The notes: a model not told the origin generated them from the sequence alone. 64,000 nucleotides of DNA from Ailurus styani (GCA_002007465.1 LNAC01000135.1:2326420-2390419); one strand, 5' to 3'; shown: positions 37,674 to 48,916, counted from the first letter of the stretch. Program-made: numbers and translations.

Positions 37674-37784
37674 GGCACCTGCCTGGCTCATTTGGAGGGC
37701 CATGTGACTCTTGATCTTGGGGTTGTAAGTTTGAGCCCCGTGTTGGGTGTAGAAATTACAAAAAAATAAATAAACTTTAAAAAA
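37674..37784 (+). mobile_element. Old short tRNA-Lys SINE
   Basis: GGGGCACCTGCCTGGCTCAT, GACTCTTGATCTTGGGGTTG, GTGTTGGGTGTAGAAATTAC. AACTGATTA occurs on both sides. Confidence 0.88.
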
Positions 37785-37795
37785 TTAACTGATTA

Positions 37796-38005
37796 GGGTG
37801 CCTGGGTGACTCAGTGGGTTAAAGCCTCTGCCTTCGGCTCAGGTCATGATCTCAGGGTCCTGGGATCGAGGCCCACATCGGGCTCTCTGCTCAGCAGGGA
37901 GCCTCCTTCCTCCTCTCTCTCTGCCTGCCTCTCTGCCTACTTGTGATCTGATCTCTCTCTCTCTCTCTGTCAAATAAATAAATAAAATATTAAAAAGAAA
38001 CTAAA
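37796..38005 (+). mobile_element. CAN-SINE (SINEC), young
   Basis: GGGTGCCTGGGTGACTCAGTGG head with GGTTAAAGCC. Duplication TTAACTGATTA before and after. Confidence 0.94.
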
Positions 38006-38034
38006 AAAATTAACTGATTAATAAGCTTTAAATA

Positions 38035-38285
38035 TTCTATTTCTTAGGCATTAGAGTACCGTGCTTTAAGCATGAACTTTGGAGTCAAGTGGACCTGAGT
38101 CCAAATTCCAGCTCTTCCACTTAACTAAACTTAACTAAACTTCCACTTAACTAAAACTTAACCAATACTTAAGTTTTGGCTTATATATCTTTAAGATGAG
38201 GATAATAATTTCTACTTAATAGGGTTATGAAGTTAAGTGAGGTGATGAGATTATAAAGTTCTTAGCCTAGTGCCTGGTGTATTGT
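38035..38285 (+). repeat. MIR copy
   Basis: TTTGGAGTCAAGTGGACCTG, TCCAAATTCCAGCTCTTCCACTTA, AAGATGAGGATAATAATT, AGCCTAGTGCCTGG. Contains a local duplication of ACTTAACTAAA. Confidence 0.75.
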
Positions 38286-38309
38286 GATCTCTTTAAAAGT
38301 ATTAGTTAC

Positions 38310-38513
38310 TGGGCGCCTGGGTGGCTCAGTGGGTTAAAGCCGCTGCCTTCGGCTCAGGTCATGATCCCAGGGTCGTGGGATCGAGGCCCACATCGGGCTC
38401 TCTGCTCAGCAGGGAGCCTGCTTCCTCCTCTCTCCTCTCTCTCTGCCTGCCTCTGCCTACTTGTAATCTCTCTCTCTGTGTCAAATGAATAAATAAAAAA
38501 AAATCTTTAATAA
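38310..38513 (+). mobile_element. CAN-SINE (SINEC), young, full length
   Basis: GGGCGCCTGGGTGGCTCAG head. Target-site duplication AAAGTATTAGTTACT immediately before and after. Confidence 0.95.
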
Positions 38514-39477
38514 AAAAAAGTATTAGTTACTCTTTAAAAGATTTTGTTTTACACAGTAATTGTGGCTTCTCTTGGGTATTCTTTATAACTTTCTTTTTTT
38601 ACATAATTTTTATCCATACCATCTGTTGAGCATTTTAGTTTTTCCTTTTCTCAAGATTTATAATTAATGACCTTCATTATCATTTAATGAAAACTAAGAA
38701 TTAAGTCATTGTCATATCATAAGCAATGTGATTTTTCACATATACACAGATTATTTGGTACTCCAGAGCCACACTGTCTAAAGAAAATACAAATAAATGT
38801 CAAAAGTGTTAATAAATTTACTTCTATTCTAGAAGAATGGAATCGACTCCCAACTTTAATATGTTTAGGATTTCAAGTACAACATCAAGGATCCATTTAG
38901 TTGTAACACTGCCGTTAATGATTTCAAGCTAAATACCTTTTTTAGGAAAATTATTCAAATTTTTAAGATGTCATAGTGTTAAATTAGGCCAGAATTTAGG
39001 ATAGTATACAGAGGATTTATATTATATATGAGTAATTGTATATGTGGATTATTGTAAATATTTTAAACTGATAAATTTATGATTGATAATTTAAAGATAA
39101 TAAGAGTGATTAGCTTACTTTTTTCTTTTTTATAATTTTTCTAAATTAGACTATAAGAGAATAATTATTTCATTACTCCTTTCATTGGCTTACTCTGTAG
39201 TTACACTCTGAGTGCTCAAAGAATCATCCCCACCAGAAAACAATAATACTATGAATATCCTTTTAGATATTTTGTTTCCATTTGCTTAAAATACTCAAAT
39301 ATGAACTTTGCTTCTTAGGAAAAAATGCGTAAGTGGTAGTCTTAAAGTCTTAATCGTTTTAATTTTTTATGTTAACCCCTTTTTTTTTAGCAGATTAACA
39401 TTCAGTAATGTTTGTTAAGTATAATAGCTAGACATGTAAAACAGTATGTTTAGGAAACAATATTTCTTCTTTTTCAG

Positions 39478-39503
39478 GGTAACCCACATTTGCATTTGGA
39501 ACC
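39478..39503 (+). other. PHOSPHO2: PHOSPHO2 5' UTR in the coding exon
   Basis: A strong acceptor (TTTCTTCTTTTTCAG) ends at 39477; 26 bases of leader precede the ATG. Confidence 0.75.
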
Positions 39504-40229
39504 ATGAAAATTTTGCTTGTTTTTGACTTTGACAATACAATCATAGATGATAATAGTGACACCTGGATTGTACAGTGTGCTCCAGAGAAAAAGCTTCCTA
39601 TTGCACTACAAGATTCTTATGAAAAAGGATTTTGGACAGAATTTATGGGCAGAGTCTTCAAGTATTTGGGAGATGAAGGTGTAAGAGAAGATGAAATGAA
39701 AAGAGCAGTGACATCAATGCCTTTCACTCTAGGGATGGTGGAACTTTTGAATTTTATAAGAAAGAACAAGGATAAATTTGACTGCATCATTATTTCAGAT
39801 TCAAATTCAGTCTTCATAGATTGGGTTTTAGAAGCTGCCAGTTTTCATGATGTGTTTGATAAAGTGTTTACAAATCCAGCAGCTTTTAATAGCAATGGTC
39901 ATCTCACTGTGGAAAGTTATCATGCTCATTCTTGCAACAGGTGCCCAAAAAATCTTTGCAAAAATGTAGTTTTGGTAGAATTTGTAGATAAACAGTTACA
40001 ACAGGGAGTGAATTATACACGAATTGTTTATATAGGTGATGGAGGAAATGATGTCTGTCCAGTAACTTTTTTAAAGAAGAATGATGTTGCCATGCCACGG
40101 AAAGGATATACTTTACAGAAAACTCTTTCCAGAATGTCTCGAAATCTTGAACCTATGGAATCTTCTGTTATAGTCTGGTCTTCAGGTTTTGAAATAATTT
40201 CACATTTACAAATTCTAATAAAGGAGTAG
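39504..40229 (+). CDS. PHOSPHO2: PHOSPHO2, pyridoxal phosphate phosphatase PHOSPHO2, complete, single coding exon
   Basis: 241 residues, the usual family length, with no intron in the coding part. It is a HAD-superfamily phosphatase of the PHOSPHO family. Motif I is D8-F-D10-N-T12: D8 is the nucleophile and D10 the acid/base. Motif II is around IISDSN (S98, D99). Motif III/IV is GDGGND at 178-183, which binds Mg2+. The Cys cluster CNRCPKNLC at 144-152 is typical of the family. There is no signal peptide or membrane segment, so it is likely cytosolic. Family knowledge: PHOSPHO2 dephosphorylates pyridoxal 5'-phosphate and has little of the phosphocholine/phosphoethanolamine activity of PHOSPHO1. 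The ATG follows a good splice acceptor by 26 bases. All catalytic residues are present, so the gene looks intact. Confidence 0.95.
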   Translation: MKILLVFDFDNTIIDDNSDTWIVQCAPEKKLPIALQDSYEKGFWTEFMGRVFKYLGDEGVREDEMKRAVTSMPFTLGMVELLNFIRKNKDKFDCIIISDSNSVFIDWVLEAASFHDVFDKVFTNPAAFNSNGHLTVESYHAHSCNRCPKNLCKNVVLVEFVDKQLQQGVNYTRIVYIGDGGNDVCPVTFLKKNDVAMPRKGYTLQKTLSRMSRNLEPMESSVIVWSSGFEIISHLQILIKE

Positions 40230-40786
40230 TATGCCAACAACTGAAATGTGTATGGGTTAAGGTTAGGTACAGCAGCATAAAACTAAAACCCCAAATACCA
40301 GTGGCTTTAAAAAAAAAAGAAAAGTTTTTTTCCCTCTCACTTAAAAGGGTTTCAGAGGTAAGTATCACAAGGCTGCTGTGGTGCTGTAGCAGACTTAGCA
40401 CTTGGCTTCTATCTCACATTCCAGGATTGCTGTTCAAACTCTTTCCCTCACATCAACACTAGCCAGCAAGGGAGAGGTCAGTGAGTGAGAAGGTTGCACC
40501 CTCACTTAATTTTCTTTGGCTAAGACTTAGTCACGCTCCCCCCACCTAACTGCAAGGAAGGATGAAAATACAGCTTTTATTCCAGATGACCATATTCCTC
40601 AGAAAAATTTGGGGGATTGAGGTAGGTGCAATTAGTGTCTACCAAAGGTGGTTGATAGGCAGATTATATTTTTAAATTTATTCTCAGAGAGAGTGGTCAT
40701 ATATTTTACTTTCTTAGATGCTTACTTCAAAACATGTCTCATAGTTACAGATCTTACGAATAAGCCTGTTACTTTTTTCACGTAAG

Positions 40787-40792
40787 AATAAA
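40787..40792 (+). terminator. PHOSPHO2: Likely PHOSPHO2 polyadenylation signal
   Basis: AATAAA 558 bases after the stop codon, the first canonical one in the 3' flank. Confidence 0.5.
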
Positions 40793-40835
40793 AGGTTCCC
40801 AAATGTATATAATGCCTTACTCCCAAGCCAATATT

Positions 40836-41018
40836 TCATTTATTTGAGAGAGGGAGAGAGAGAGAGGGCATGAACAGGGGGAGGGTCAGGGAGAGAATCC
40901 ACAAGCAGACTCTCTGTTGAGTGTGGAGCCTGACATGGGTGATCCTAGGACCCTGAGATCATACCCTGAGCCAAAACCAAGAGTCAGCTGCTCAACCAAC
41001 TGAGCCATCCAGGTACCC
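40836..41018 (-). mobile_element. CAN-SINE (SINEC), diverged
   Basis: TTTCATTTATTTGAGAGAGG, GA-rich body, CCTGAGATCATACCCTGAGCC, ends GAGCCATCCAGGTACCC. Confidence 0.88.
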
Positions 41019-41213
41019 GCCCCCCCCCCATCAGTATTTTAAAGATAGGGATGCAATATCTATTGCACAAGTTTTTACAAATTTCAGAGCTTCCTTTTTA
41101 AAATGAAATAAATGAATGTTCTTCAAATATTTTATATTTATATCAGCATCACAGAATATAACTCCAGTATGCTGGCTTAGTATGTTATTTCTATTTAGCA
41201 ACGAAGTCTTTTA

Positions 41214-41320
41214 TTTTTTTAAGTAGGCTCCACGGAGCCCAACATGGGGCTTGAAATCACAACCCTGATATTAAGACCTGAGCTGAGATCGAATCAAAAT
41301 CTTAACCGACTGAGCCACAC
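41214..41320 (-). mobile_element. Old short tRNA-Lys SINE
   Basis: TTTAAGTAGGCTCCACGGAG, AACATGGGGCTTGAAATCAC, CTTAACCGACTGAGCCACAC. Confidence 0.75.
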
Positions 41321-41333
41321 ACACACACACCCT

Positions 41334-41531
41334 TTTTTTTTTAAAAGATTTTATTTATTTATTTGACACAGAGAGAGAGATTACAAGTAGGCAGAGAGAC
41401 AGGGAGAGGAGGAAGCAGGCTCCCTGCTGAGCAGAGAGCCCAATGCGGGCCTCGGTCCCAGGACGCTGACTGAGATCATGACCTGAGCCGAAAGCAGAGG
41501 CTTTAACCCACTGAGCCACCCAGGCGCCCCA
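41334..41531 (-). mobile_element. CAN-SINE (SINEC), young
   Basis: AAAAGATTTTATTTATTTATTTG, ends GAGCCACCCAGGCGCCCC. One small insertion (GACGCTGACTGAGATC). Confidence 0.93.
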
Positions 41532-41581
41532 CACCCCATTTTTTATTGTTGTTTTTTCTTTCTTTTTATTTTTTTTTTACT

Positions 41582-41785
41582 TTTTTTTTTCTTTTTTAAG
41601 AGTTTATTTATTTATTTGACAGAGAGAGACACGCAGCAAGAGGGAACACCAGCAGGGGGAGTGGAAGAGGGAGAAGCAGGCTTTCCGCTGAGCAGGGAGC
41701 CTGATTCGGGGCAGGATCCCAGGACCCTGGGATCATGACCAGAGCTGAAGGCAGACGCTTAACGACTGAGCCACCCAGGCATCCC
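41582..41785 (-). mobile_element. CAN-SINE (SINEC)
   Basis: AAGAGTTTATTTATTTATTTGAC, ends GAGCCACCCAGGCATCCC. CTTTCTTTTTATT flanks both sides. Confidence 0.92.
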
Positions 41786-41789
41786 TCTT

Positions 41790-43135
41790 TCTTTTTATTC
41801 TTTAAAGTTTAGTTGATACCCTGTTACGTTAGTTTCAGGTGTACAACATAGTGGTTGGACAAGTTTATATGTTATATGTTTATTCATCATGATATGTTCA
41901 CCACAGGTGTGACTCTCCCCTCTGTCACCGTGGAAGGCTATTACAGTACCGTTAACTATATTCCCTATACTGTATCTCTCATCCTGTGACTTACTCATTC
42001 CATAACTGGAAGCCTATATCTCCTACTCCTCTTCAACCACTTTCCCTTACCTCCACCCCACACACATCTGACAACCATGGGTTTATTCTCTATATTTATG
42101 GGTCTATTTCTGCTTGTTTTATTTTTCAGACTATACATATACATGAAATCATATGGTATATGTCTTTCCCTAACTTCATTTAGCATAATGTCCTCTAGGT
42201 CCATCCATGTTATTGCAAATGATAAGCTCCCCTCCTTTTCTGTGGCTGAGTAATATTCCTGTGTGTGTGTACATATCACATCTTTATCTATTCATCTATG
42301 ATAGACACAGGTTTCTTTCATATTTGGCTATTATACAAAATGCTGCAATAAACATGGTTGCACATATCTTTTTGAATTAGTATTTTTGTTTTCTTTCAGT
42401 AAGTAGCCCCTAGTGGAATTACTGGATTATATAGTATTTACATTTTTATTTTTTTTAATGAACCTCCATACTGTTTTCCAAGGTGGCTGCATCAATTTAC
42501 ATTCCCACTGGCAGTGCATGAAGCTTCCTTTTTCCCCACATCCTTGCCAACAGTTATTTCTTGTCTTTTTGTTATTAGCCATTCTGACAGGTGTAAGGTG
42601 TTATCTCACTGTGGTTTTGATTTGCATTTCCCTGATGATTAGTGATGTTCAGCAGATTTTCATGGGTCTCTTAGCCATCTGTATGTCTTATTTGGAAAAA
42701 TGTCCATTCAGGTCCTCTGCCCATTTTTTTCCCCATTTTTAAAATTGGATTGTTTCTTTGGTGTTGAATTGTATAAGTTCTTTATACATGTTGGATATTA
42801 ACCCCTTATTGAATATATCATTTGCAAATATCTTCTCCCATTCAGTAGTTTACCTTTTTGTTTTGTTGATGTTTCCATTTGCTATGCAAAAGTTTTTATT
42901 TTGGTGTAGGCCTAGCAGTTTATTTTTGCTTTTGTTTCCTTTGCCTGGAGGACTTATATTTGGAAAAAAGTTGCTAAGGCCAATGTTTTCTTCTAGGGGT
43001 TTTATGGTTTCTGGTCTCACATTTAGGTCTTTAATCCATTTTGAATTTATGTTTGTGTATGGTGTAAGAAAGGGTCTGGTTTTATTCTTTTGCATGTAGC
43101 TGTCCGGTTTTCCCAGCACCATTTTTTTGTTTTTA
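41790..43135 (-). mobile_element. L1 3' region, antisense, about 1.3 kb
   Basis: Antisense L1: CCTCCATACTGTTTTCCAAGG, TTCTGACAGGTGTAAGGTG, CCCTGATGATTAGTGATG, CCTTTGCCTGGAGGACTTAT, CTGTCCGGTTTTCCCAGCACC. It resumes at 43448 and 43714 after a low-complexity stretch and two SINEs. Frames of 109 and 113 residues here are antisense shadows. Confidence 0.88.
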
Positions 43136-43245
43136 TTATTTTATAATAATATTTATTATATTTATATTTATTGTTTTATATTATCATAATATATATTTAT
43201 ATTATGTATATTTATTATTTTGTATTATTATCATAAATATGAGGC
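43136..43245. repeat. AT-rich low-complexity tract inside L1
   Basis: ATTTATTAT/ATATTTATAT words that split the L1 at the CCAGCACCATTT site, which is repeated on both sides. Confidence 0.85.
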
Positions 43246-43264
43246 ATTTCTTGTTGTTGGTTTT

Positions 43265-43447
43265 TTTCTGTTTGCTTTGTTTTTTAAGAGAGAGTAGGGA
43301 GGGGGAGAGGGATAGAGAGAATGCCAAGCAGCCTTCATACCTGGTGCAGAGCCTGATGTGGGGATGGACCTTACAATCCTGGGATCATGACTTGAGCCAA
43401 AATCAAGAATCAGACACTTAACTGACTGAACGACCCAGGCACCTCTT
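43265..43447 (-). mobile_element. CAN-SINE (SINEC), diverged
   Basis: TTTTTTAAGAGAGAGTAGGG, CAATCCTGGGATCATGACTTG, GAACGACCCAGGCACC. Flanking TTCCCAGCACCATTT repeats the L1 text before 43136, so SINE and AT tract together may be one insertion. Confidence 0.85.
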
Positions 43448-43500
43448 CCCAGCACCATTTATAAAAGAGTCTGTCTTTTCCTCATTGTATATTTTTTCCT
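43448..43500 (-). mobile_element. L1 continuation, antisense
   Basis: CCAGCACCATTTATAAAAGAGTCTG, TTTTCCTCATTGTATATTT: next part of the L1 at 41790-43135. Confidence 0.8.
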
Positions 43501-43713
43501 CTTTTTTTTTTTTTTTTAAAGATTTTATTTATTTATTTGACACAGAGAGAGAGATTACAAGTTGGCAGAGAGGCAGGCAGAGAGAGAGGAGAGAGGAGGA
43601 AGCAGGCTCCCTGCTGAGCAGAGAGCCCGATGCGGGCCTCGATCCCAGGACCCTGGGATCATGACCTGAGCCGAAGGCAGCGGCTTTAACCGACTGAGCC
43701 ACCCAGGCGCCCA
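43501..43713 (-). mobile_element. CAN-SINE (SINEC), young, full length
   Basis: Long poly-T tail, ends GAGCCACCCAGGCGCCC. Duplication TTTTCCTCTTTT on both sides. Confidence 0.95.
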
Positions 43714-43910
43714 TTTTCCTCTTTTATTGTAGATTAATTGGGCACATAATTTAGGTTTATTTCTGGACTCTATTCTGTTCCATTGATCTGTGTGTCTATT
43801 TTTGTACCAGTACCATACTGTTTTGATTACTACAGCTTTGTAGTATATATTGAAATCTGGAATTGTGATACTTCAGCTTTGTTTTTCTTTCTCAAGATGC
43901 ATACTTGAGT
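43714..43910 (-). mobile_element. L1 continuation, antisense
   Basis: TCTATTCTGTTCCATTGATC, GTACCAGTACCATACTGTTTTG, TACAGCTTTGTAGTATA: antisense L1 ORF2. Confidence 0.82.
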
Positions 43911-44389
43911 AATACAATATATAATAGTAGGGATATTCAACATTTAAAAGACTGTTTCATATGAGGGTATTAGCAAAACATCAACTACTTTGAAAGTTTT
44001 ATAATTCTATGCTAATTTCTAGACTCATGTTTTAGGCGTAAATTCCCATTATGTAAAATAGAATTTTCTTTTCATTATGGAAAGCTCCAAAAGTAGAGTT
44101 TCGACATAATTTAATAGGAAACATTTGTATCATTTTTCTAGGCTAAAAAAGTAAATCTTTGTTTAAATCTTTGTTTTGCTATAAATTAATAAATTAGATT
44201 ATGTTGAAACACATTTACTTTCAGGTAACCGAGTAAGGAAATGAAATGAGATTATCTAGGATATTTAGAGCTCCCAGGTGCTTGGCAGAAGCAAATCTAG
44301 ATTCCCCCAAGAGGAAATTAATATCCTGAGTGTGGTGGACAGAGGGACAGGGTCTTAAGGTGGCCCCCCATGATCCCTGTATCCTGGTA

Positions 44390-44440
<51 letters not shown>
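44390..44440 (+). repeat. GT microsatellite, about 50 bp
   Basis: Nearly pure (GT)n. Confidence 0.97.
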
Positions 44441-44441
<1 letters not shown>

Positions 44442-44591
44442 GGGCGTGACTTATAATTTGCTTCTAATCAATGGAATACCACAAAGATGATGAGATGTAT
44501 GTGATAATGTGACATGATTACATTATATCAGATTATAATGCTCACATTGTTAAAGAATTCTCTCCCTTTATTTTATTTTATTTTATTTTAT

Positions 44592-44774
44592 TTTTTAAGT
44601 TTATTTATTAGAGTGCATGCAGGTGAGCAGGGGGGAGGAGCAGAGAGGATCCCAAACAGACTCCATGGTGAGCATGGAGCCCAATGTGGGGCTCAATCTC
44701 ATAACTCTGAGATCCTGATCTTAGCCAAAACCAAGAGTCCAGGGCTTAACCAACTGAGCCACCCAGGCACCCCT
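44592..44774 (-). mobile_element. CAN-SINE (SINEC), older subfamily
   Basis: TTTTTTAAGTTTATTTATTAGAG, GATCCTGATCTTAGCC, ends GAGCCACCCAGGCACCCC. Confidence 0.9.
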
Positions 44775-44775
44775 A

Positions 44776-44808
<33 letters not shown>

Positions 44809-44824
44809 TGTTGTTATTATTATT
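44775..44824 (+). repeat. (ATT)n microsatellite
   Basis: About 15 ATT units with one GTTGTT interruption. Confidence 0.95.
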
Positions 44825-45200
44825 TTCTCTCTCTTGATTTCAAAGAAGCAAGATGCTATGTTGTGAACAGGACTTCAGCGAGGGACACATGGCAAGCAAT
44901 TGAGGGCGGCCTCTAGTCAACAGGAAAAAGTAGGCCCCTGTTGCAGTAGTCCTTAGGGAACTGCATGCTACAACTATGTGAGCTTGGAAGTGGATCCTTT
45001 CCTAGTGGAACCTCAGCTGAGATCACAGCTCAGGCTGACACCTTGATTTGTCTTTGTGAGACCCTGGAACAGAAGTCTCAGTGGAGGTGTGTTTGGATTC
45101 ATGACCCACAGAACCTACAAGGTAATAAATGTCTGTTGTCTTAAGATGCTAAATTTGTGGTAATACTGTTATGCAGCAATAGAAAAATTAATGCAGTAGG

Positions 45201-46004
45201 CCTCAAAATAGATTCTATAAAGAGTTTTGCAAGTACCTTTTAGGGCATACAATAAAAAGTAGCCACACCGAAAGACATGAATGAATACCAACAGAAGCAG
45301 AAGCTTCCATTTAAACAGATCTGCAGGACCTCTAGATATTAGCATTTTCAGACACAAACTTACGCGAATTTTGACAAAGAACTGAAAATTACATAAACAA
45401 TATGGAAATACTAGAACTGAAAATTCCATGACCGAAATTAGAATCTTGGTGGATGGATTTGACAGCAGCACAGGCACAACTGAAGAGTTAGTGAATGAGC
45501 ACAAGTTAGAAGAAAACATCCATAATGATGTGGAGAGAGACAAAACAATGAAAATATAGAAGAAAAGAAACAGAAGATAAGTAAGGTCTAACATAGGAAA
45601 TTGGTGTCCCAGAAGGAGAGAAGAAAATTAAGCATGCAGTGTTTTAAAAGATAATAACAGAGAACTTTACAAAATTGACATCAAAATAAATTCAAGAGTC
45701 TTTACAAACCTCAAACAGGATAAAAAAAAGAAAAACCACATGGAATCACATCACTGTTAAACCACTGATAACCAAAGACAGAAAAAGCAGTTGGAGGAAA
45801 AAATGACATTGAAATGAACAACAATTAATCTAATAGCTGGCATTATTTCTTTCTTAGATATTGATACAATGCAACAGTTAAGCCATTCAGGCCTGGAGTT
45901 TGCTTTGTTGGCAGATTTTTAGCTACTAATTCAATTTCCTTAATAGATACAGGACTATTCAGGTTGTATAATTTTTCTTGAGTAAACTTTGGTCATTTGT
46001 TGAC
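45201..46004. mobile_element. Old L1 debris
   Basis: 45.4-45.8 kb resembles sense L1 5'/ORF1-region text (GAACTTTACAAAATTGACATC). 45.84-45.98 kb resembles antisense ORF2 (AAGCCATTCAGGCCTGGAG, ATTCAATTTCCTTAATAG). Confidence 0.55.
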
Positions 46005-46565
46005 TCTATTTACCTATTGCTGCATAGCAAATTACCTCAGAATTTAACAGCTTAAAGCTAAGCACTATCTCATAGTTTCTGTGGATGAGGAGTTCAGGAG
46101 CAGTTCACTGGATTGTTCAGGATCTTTAATGGGTCAAGATGTCGACTAGGCGTGTAGTCATGAAAGTACCATTAAGGCTGGAGGCTCTGCTTGCAAGGTG
46201 GCTTGCTCATATGGCTTTTGGCAGGAGGCTGCAGTTCCTCACTGCTTGTTATCAGGAAGTCTCAATTTATTGCTGGTTGTTGGCAAGAGGCCTCGATTTC
46301 CAACCACTTGGGCCTTTCCAAAGAACTGCTTGAGTGTCCCAAAGACTCGGTTTCCTGCCAAGTGAGTGATCCAAGAGAGAGGGCAGAGAGGAAACCACAG
46401 TGCCTTTTGTGACCTAGTCTCTGGAGCCAAACACCATCGCTTCTGCCATATTCTATTTATTAAAACAGAACACTAAGTTAAGCCCACACTCAAAGGGTGG
46501 GGAATTAGACTCCACTTTGGAAGAGGGAGTTAAAGAATGTTGGATATACTTTAAAACCACCGTAG
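46005..46565 (+). repeat. Ancient interspersed repeat, same family as 18.13-18.64 kb
   Basis: TGCTGCATAGCAAATTACCTC, AATTTAACAGCTTAAAG, CATAGTTTCTGTGGATGAGGAG, GGGGAATTAGACTCCACTTTG, AAAGAATGTTGGATATAC. Confidence 0.7.
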
Positions 46566-46767
46566 TGTAACTCACAAGGACTTCACGTAATTTGTGAAAT
46601 TCAGGGACATACAGCTTTTTGTAATATTCCTTTATTAACCTTTTATTTTTATAGTGAACACATGTGTACCTATTATTTAAATTTTACCATTAACATTTAA
46701 CTCTGCTTGTTTTTTCACATATCTATACATCCCTCTATCTAGCCATCTTTTTCTTTTCTTTTGCCTT

Positions 46768-46936
46768 TTTTTTAAGACTTTATATGAGAGGGAGGGAGAG
46801 AGAGAGAAAGAGAGAGCATGAATGGGGGGGAGGGGCAGAGGGAGAGAGAGAAGCAGACTCCCAGGACCCTGAGATCATGACCTGAGCCGAAACTAATTTT
46901 GGAAGCTTAACTGACTGAGCCACCCAGGCGCCCCTG
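46768..46936 (-). mobile_element. CAN-SINE (SINEC), shortened
   Basis: TTTTTTTAAGACTTTATATGAG, GA-rich body, ends GAGCCACCCAGGCGCCCC. Confidence 0.88.
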
Positions 46937-47709
46937 ATATGCCCACATATTGATTTGCTTTTACAGTATTTTAATTTTTTAGTTCCTGTTTTATCCTAGC
47001 TCTGAAAGAGAGTTAGAAAAGACTCTTTTTACAGTCTCATAGGCTGCTTTAAGGGATAGCTGATGTGTCAATAGGGCAACTGGAGGCAGGCCCCAGATGG
47101 GGTGGAGTTGCTCTGTTAATAGTGTGAGTCGGACTAGAGTTTATAGCCACTTCCCTCCCCCTATAGTCACATATGCTCTTTTACAGAAGATAAGGAGTCC
47201 TCTGCTGATGTAATAACCAAACAACGCATCTTCAGATGAGACTAATTATAGGAAATGTATAAACAATAGTTGATTAAATTATTTAACTAATACCCTATCA
47301 TTTTATGCACCCTATTTGATTTCTTTTTTAGGTGGATAATGTGATAGTTCTGTTGTAGACAGACTTTTTTGATGTTCTCTATAAGGGCTCATGGAATAAT
47401 CTAGGCCAAAAGCTCTATCTATCCTTGTTTATGTCATACAAACTGATGTCTGTATGGTGACTGTTCAAATGGAAACAAATTATTAACATGGGTATTTCCT
47501 AACACAGAAAGTCTTAGAAAGTCCCAGTGTTTATGGAAAATGTTACTTAGTAAAAAAAAATTAGTTTGTCATATATTTAAATAATAAAATGTCATTTGTG
47601 TATCTAAACAACTAGTAAATAACATTTTTTACAGTTAAACTAAATATTGTTTACCTCATACGATTTTTATAATCATTGCAAAATAGAGACCTTCCTTATT
47701 CACATTTTT
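46937..47709. other. Intergenic DNA, no recognised feature
   Basis: Nothing gene-like or clearly repetitive seen between SINEs. Confidence 0.4.
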
Positions 47710-47896
47710 AAAAAATATTTATTTATTTTAGATAGCAAGAGCTTAGGCATTGGGGCAGAGGCAGAGGGAGAAAGAGAGAGCCCAGACTCCCAACTGAGCA
47801 CAGAGCTGATTGTGGGGCTCTGTCTCATGACACTGAGATCATCACTTGAGCCCAAGAACCCGATGCTTAACTGACTGAACCACTCAGGCGCCCCTC
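47710..47896 (-). mobile_element. CAN-SINE (SINEC), diverged
   Basis: AAAAAATATTTATTTATTTTAG, CACTGAGATCATCACTTGAGCC, GAACCACTCAGGCGCCCC. CATTCACATTTTT flanks roughly both sides. Confidence 0.88.
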
Positions 47897-48427
47897 ATTC
47901 ACATTTTTTCTACCATTTAGTCACTTTCTGGATTGTGTTACATACAAAAATCACAACTCTTTTCACAAGTTGGTCCAAAAAATATTTTATTATCCTCAGT
48001 TCAATATAAAAGTAGTTCTTTCCAGGATCTATTAACAACTTAGCCCTTCTCACACTTAAATCTAGGAAATCCTATTGTGCAATTTTGGAGGCTAAAAATC
48101 ATTCAACAAATATTTTTTTGGCACCTACTATGTGCAAACAAAACAAAAACCCATGGAAGTATAGGACTATCTCTTCCAAGGAAAGATACCCTTCTAAGAA
48201 TTTATAATTTGATTAAAGAGGTGGAACATGTACTTTCATAATTCACAATACCAAAGTATTCTTCATGATGCATCTTAGTAATTAGCATAAGCTAAAATTA
48301 CTTAGGTCAAGAAGGGACTAATTGACCATATAGCAAATGTTTTGCTCTCCACCAGTTGATTAATTGTGATATAAGAGAAGCTTTATGAAAGCGGTCAACC
48401 GTGATGCACACCTTAAAAATGAAAAGG

Positions 48428-48520
48428 ACAGTCAGCTGGTTGGCTGCATCAGTAGAGCATAGGGCTCTTAATCTTGGCATCCTGTGTTCAAGCCCCATGC
48501 TGAGCATGGAGATTACTTTT
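48428..48520 (+). mobile_element. Old short tRNA-Lys SINE
   Basis: TCAGCTGGTTGGCTGCATCAG, AGGGCTCTTAATCTTGGC, TGTGTTCAAGCCCCATGC, GAGATTACTTTTAAAA. Confidence 0.75.
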
Positions 48521-48916
48521 AAAACAATGGAAATGATTTGGAGAGGTGGAAAGGATAGAGCTTCCCAGATGAAGAGAATGACTTGAATCAAGATGGGAGT
48601 GAGCACAGCATATTCATGAGGCCGTGATGAGGTGATGCAGTCAAGGGTTTAAACTGGGGAGTAATGGAATCAGTTTTGTAAGTGGGATTTGGCCAATTTA
48701 TGGACAGGTTTGAAAGCAAATACTGGAGTTTGAATTTTTTCTGCAAAGCTCTCAGGAGTAAGCAGAGGGATGTGATGTGCAGAAAGTGGTGTTTGGGGAG
48801 ATTGAAAGGTTATGTACAGCTTGGGGAGAAAGGGAAGAGATGACACAGGAAAGTCTTGCTGTAAGCCAAGTGAGAAGTGACAAAGACCCGATAAGAGAAT
48901 TAAAATGAAGGGATAG
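48521..48916. repeat. Ancient L2/MER-type repeat
   Basis: GCAGTCAAGGGTTTAAACTGG, GTTTGAAAGCAAATACTGGAG and surrounding text resemble the repeat family at 16.7-17.25 kb. Weak. Confidence 0.35.

Larger units (their letters stand above)
44330..45200 (+). mobile_element. Old MaLR-type LTR fragment, split by a SINE
   Basis: GGTGGCCCCCCATGATCCCTG, AGGGCGTGACTTATAATTTG, then after the SINE AGCGAGGGACACATGGCAAG, CTTGATTTGTCTTTGTGAGACCC, TAAATTTGTGGTAATACTG. Non-coding. The exact family is uncertain. Confidence 0.55.

Noticed and set aside
42413..43099. Frames of 109 and 113 residues
   Set aside because: Antisense shadows of L1.
45169..45594. 141-residue hydrophobic frame on the minus strand
   Set aside because: It runs antisense to decayed L1/LTR text; hydrophobic residues come from A/G-rich DNA read backwards. 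No conserved features.
18130..46565. Similarity between 18.13-18.64 and 46.01-46.56 kb as a possible segmental duplication
   Set aside because: The copies are too diverged and each is a member of a common ancient mammalian repeat.
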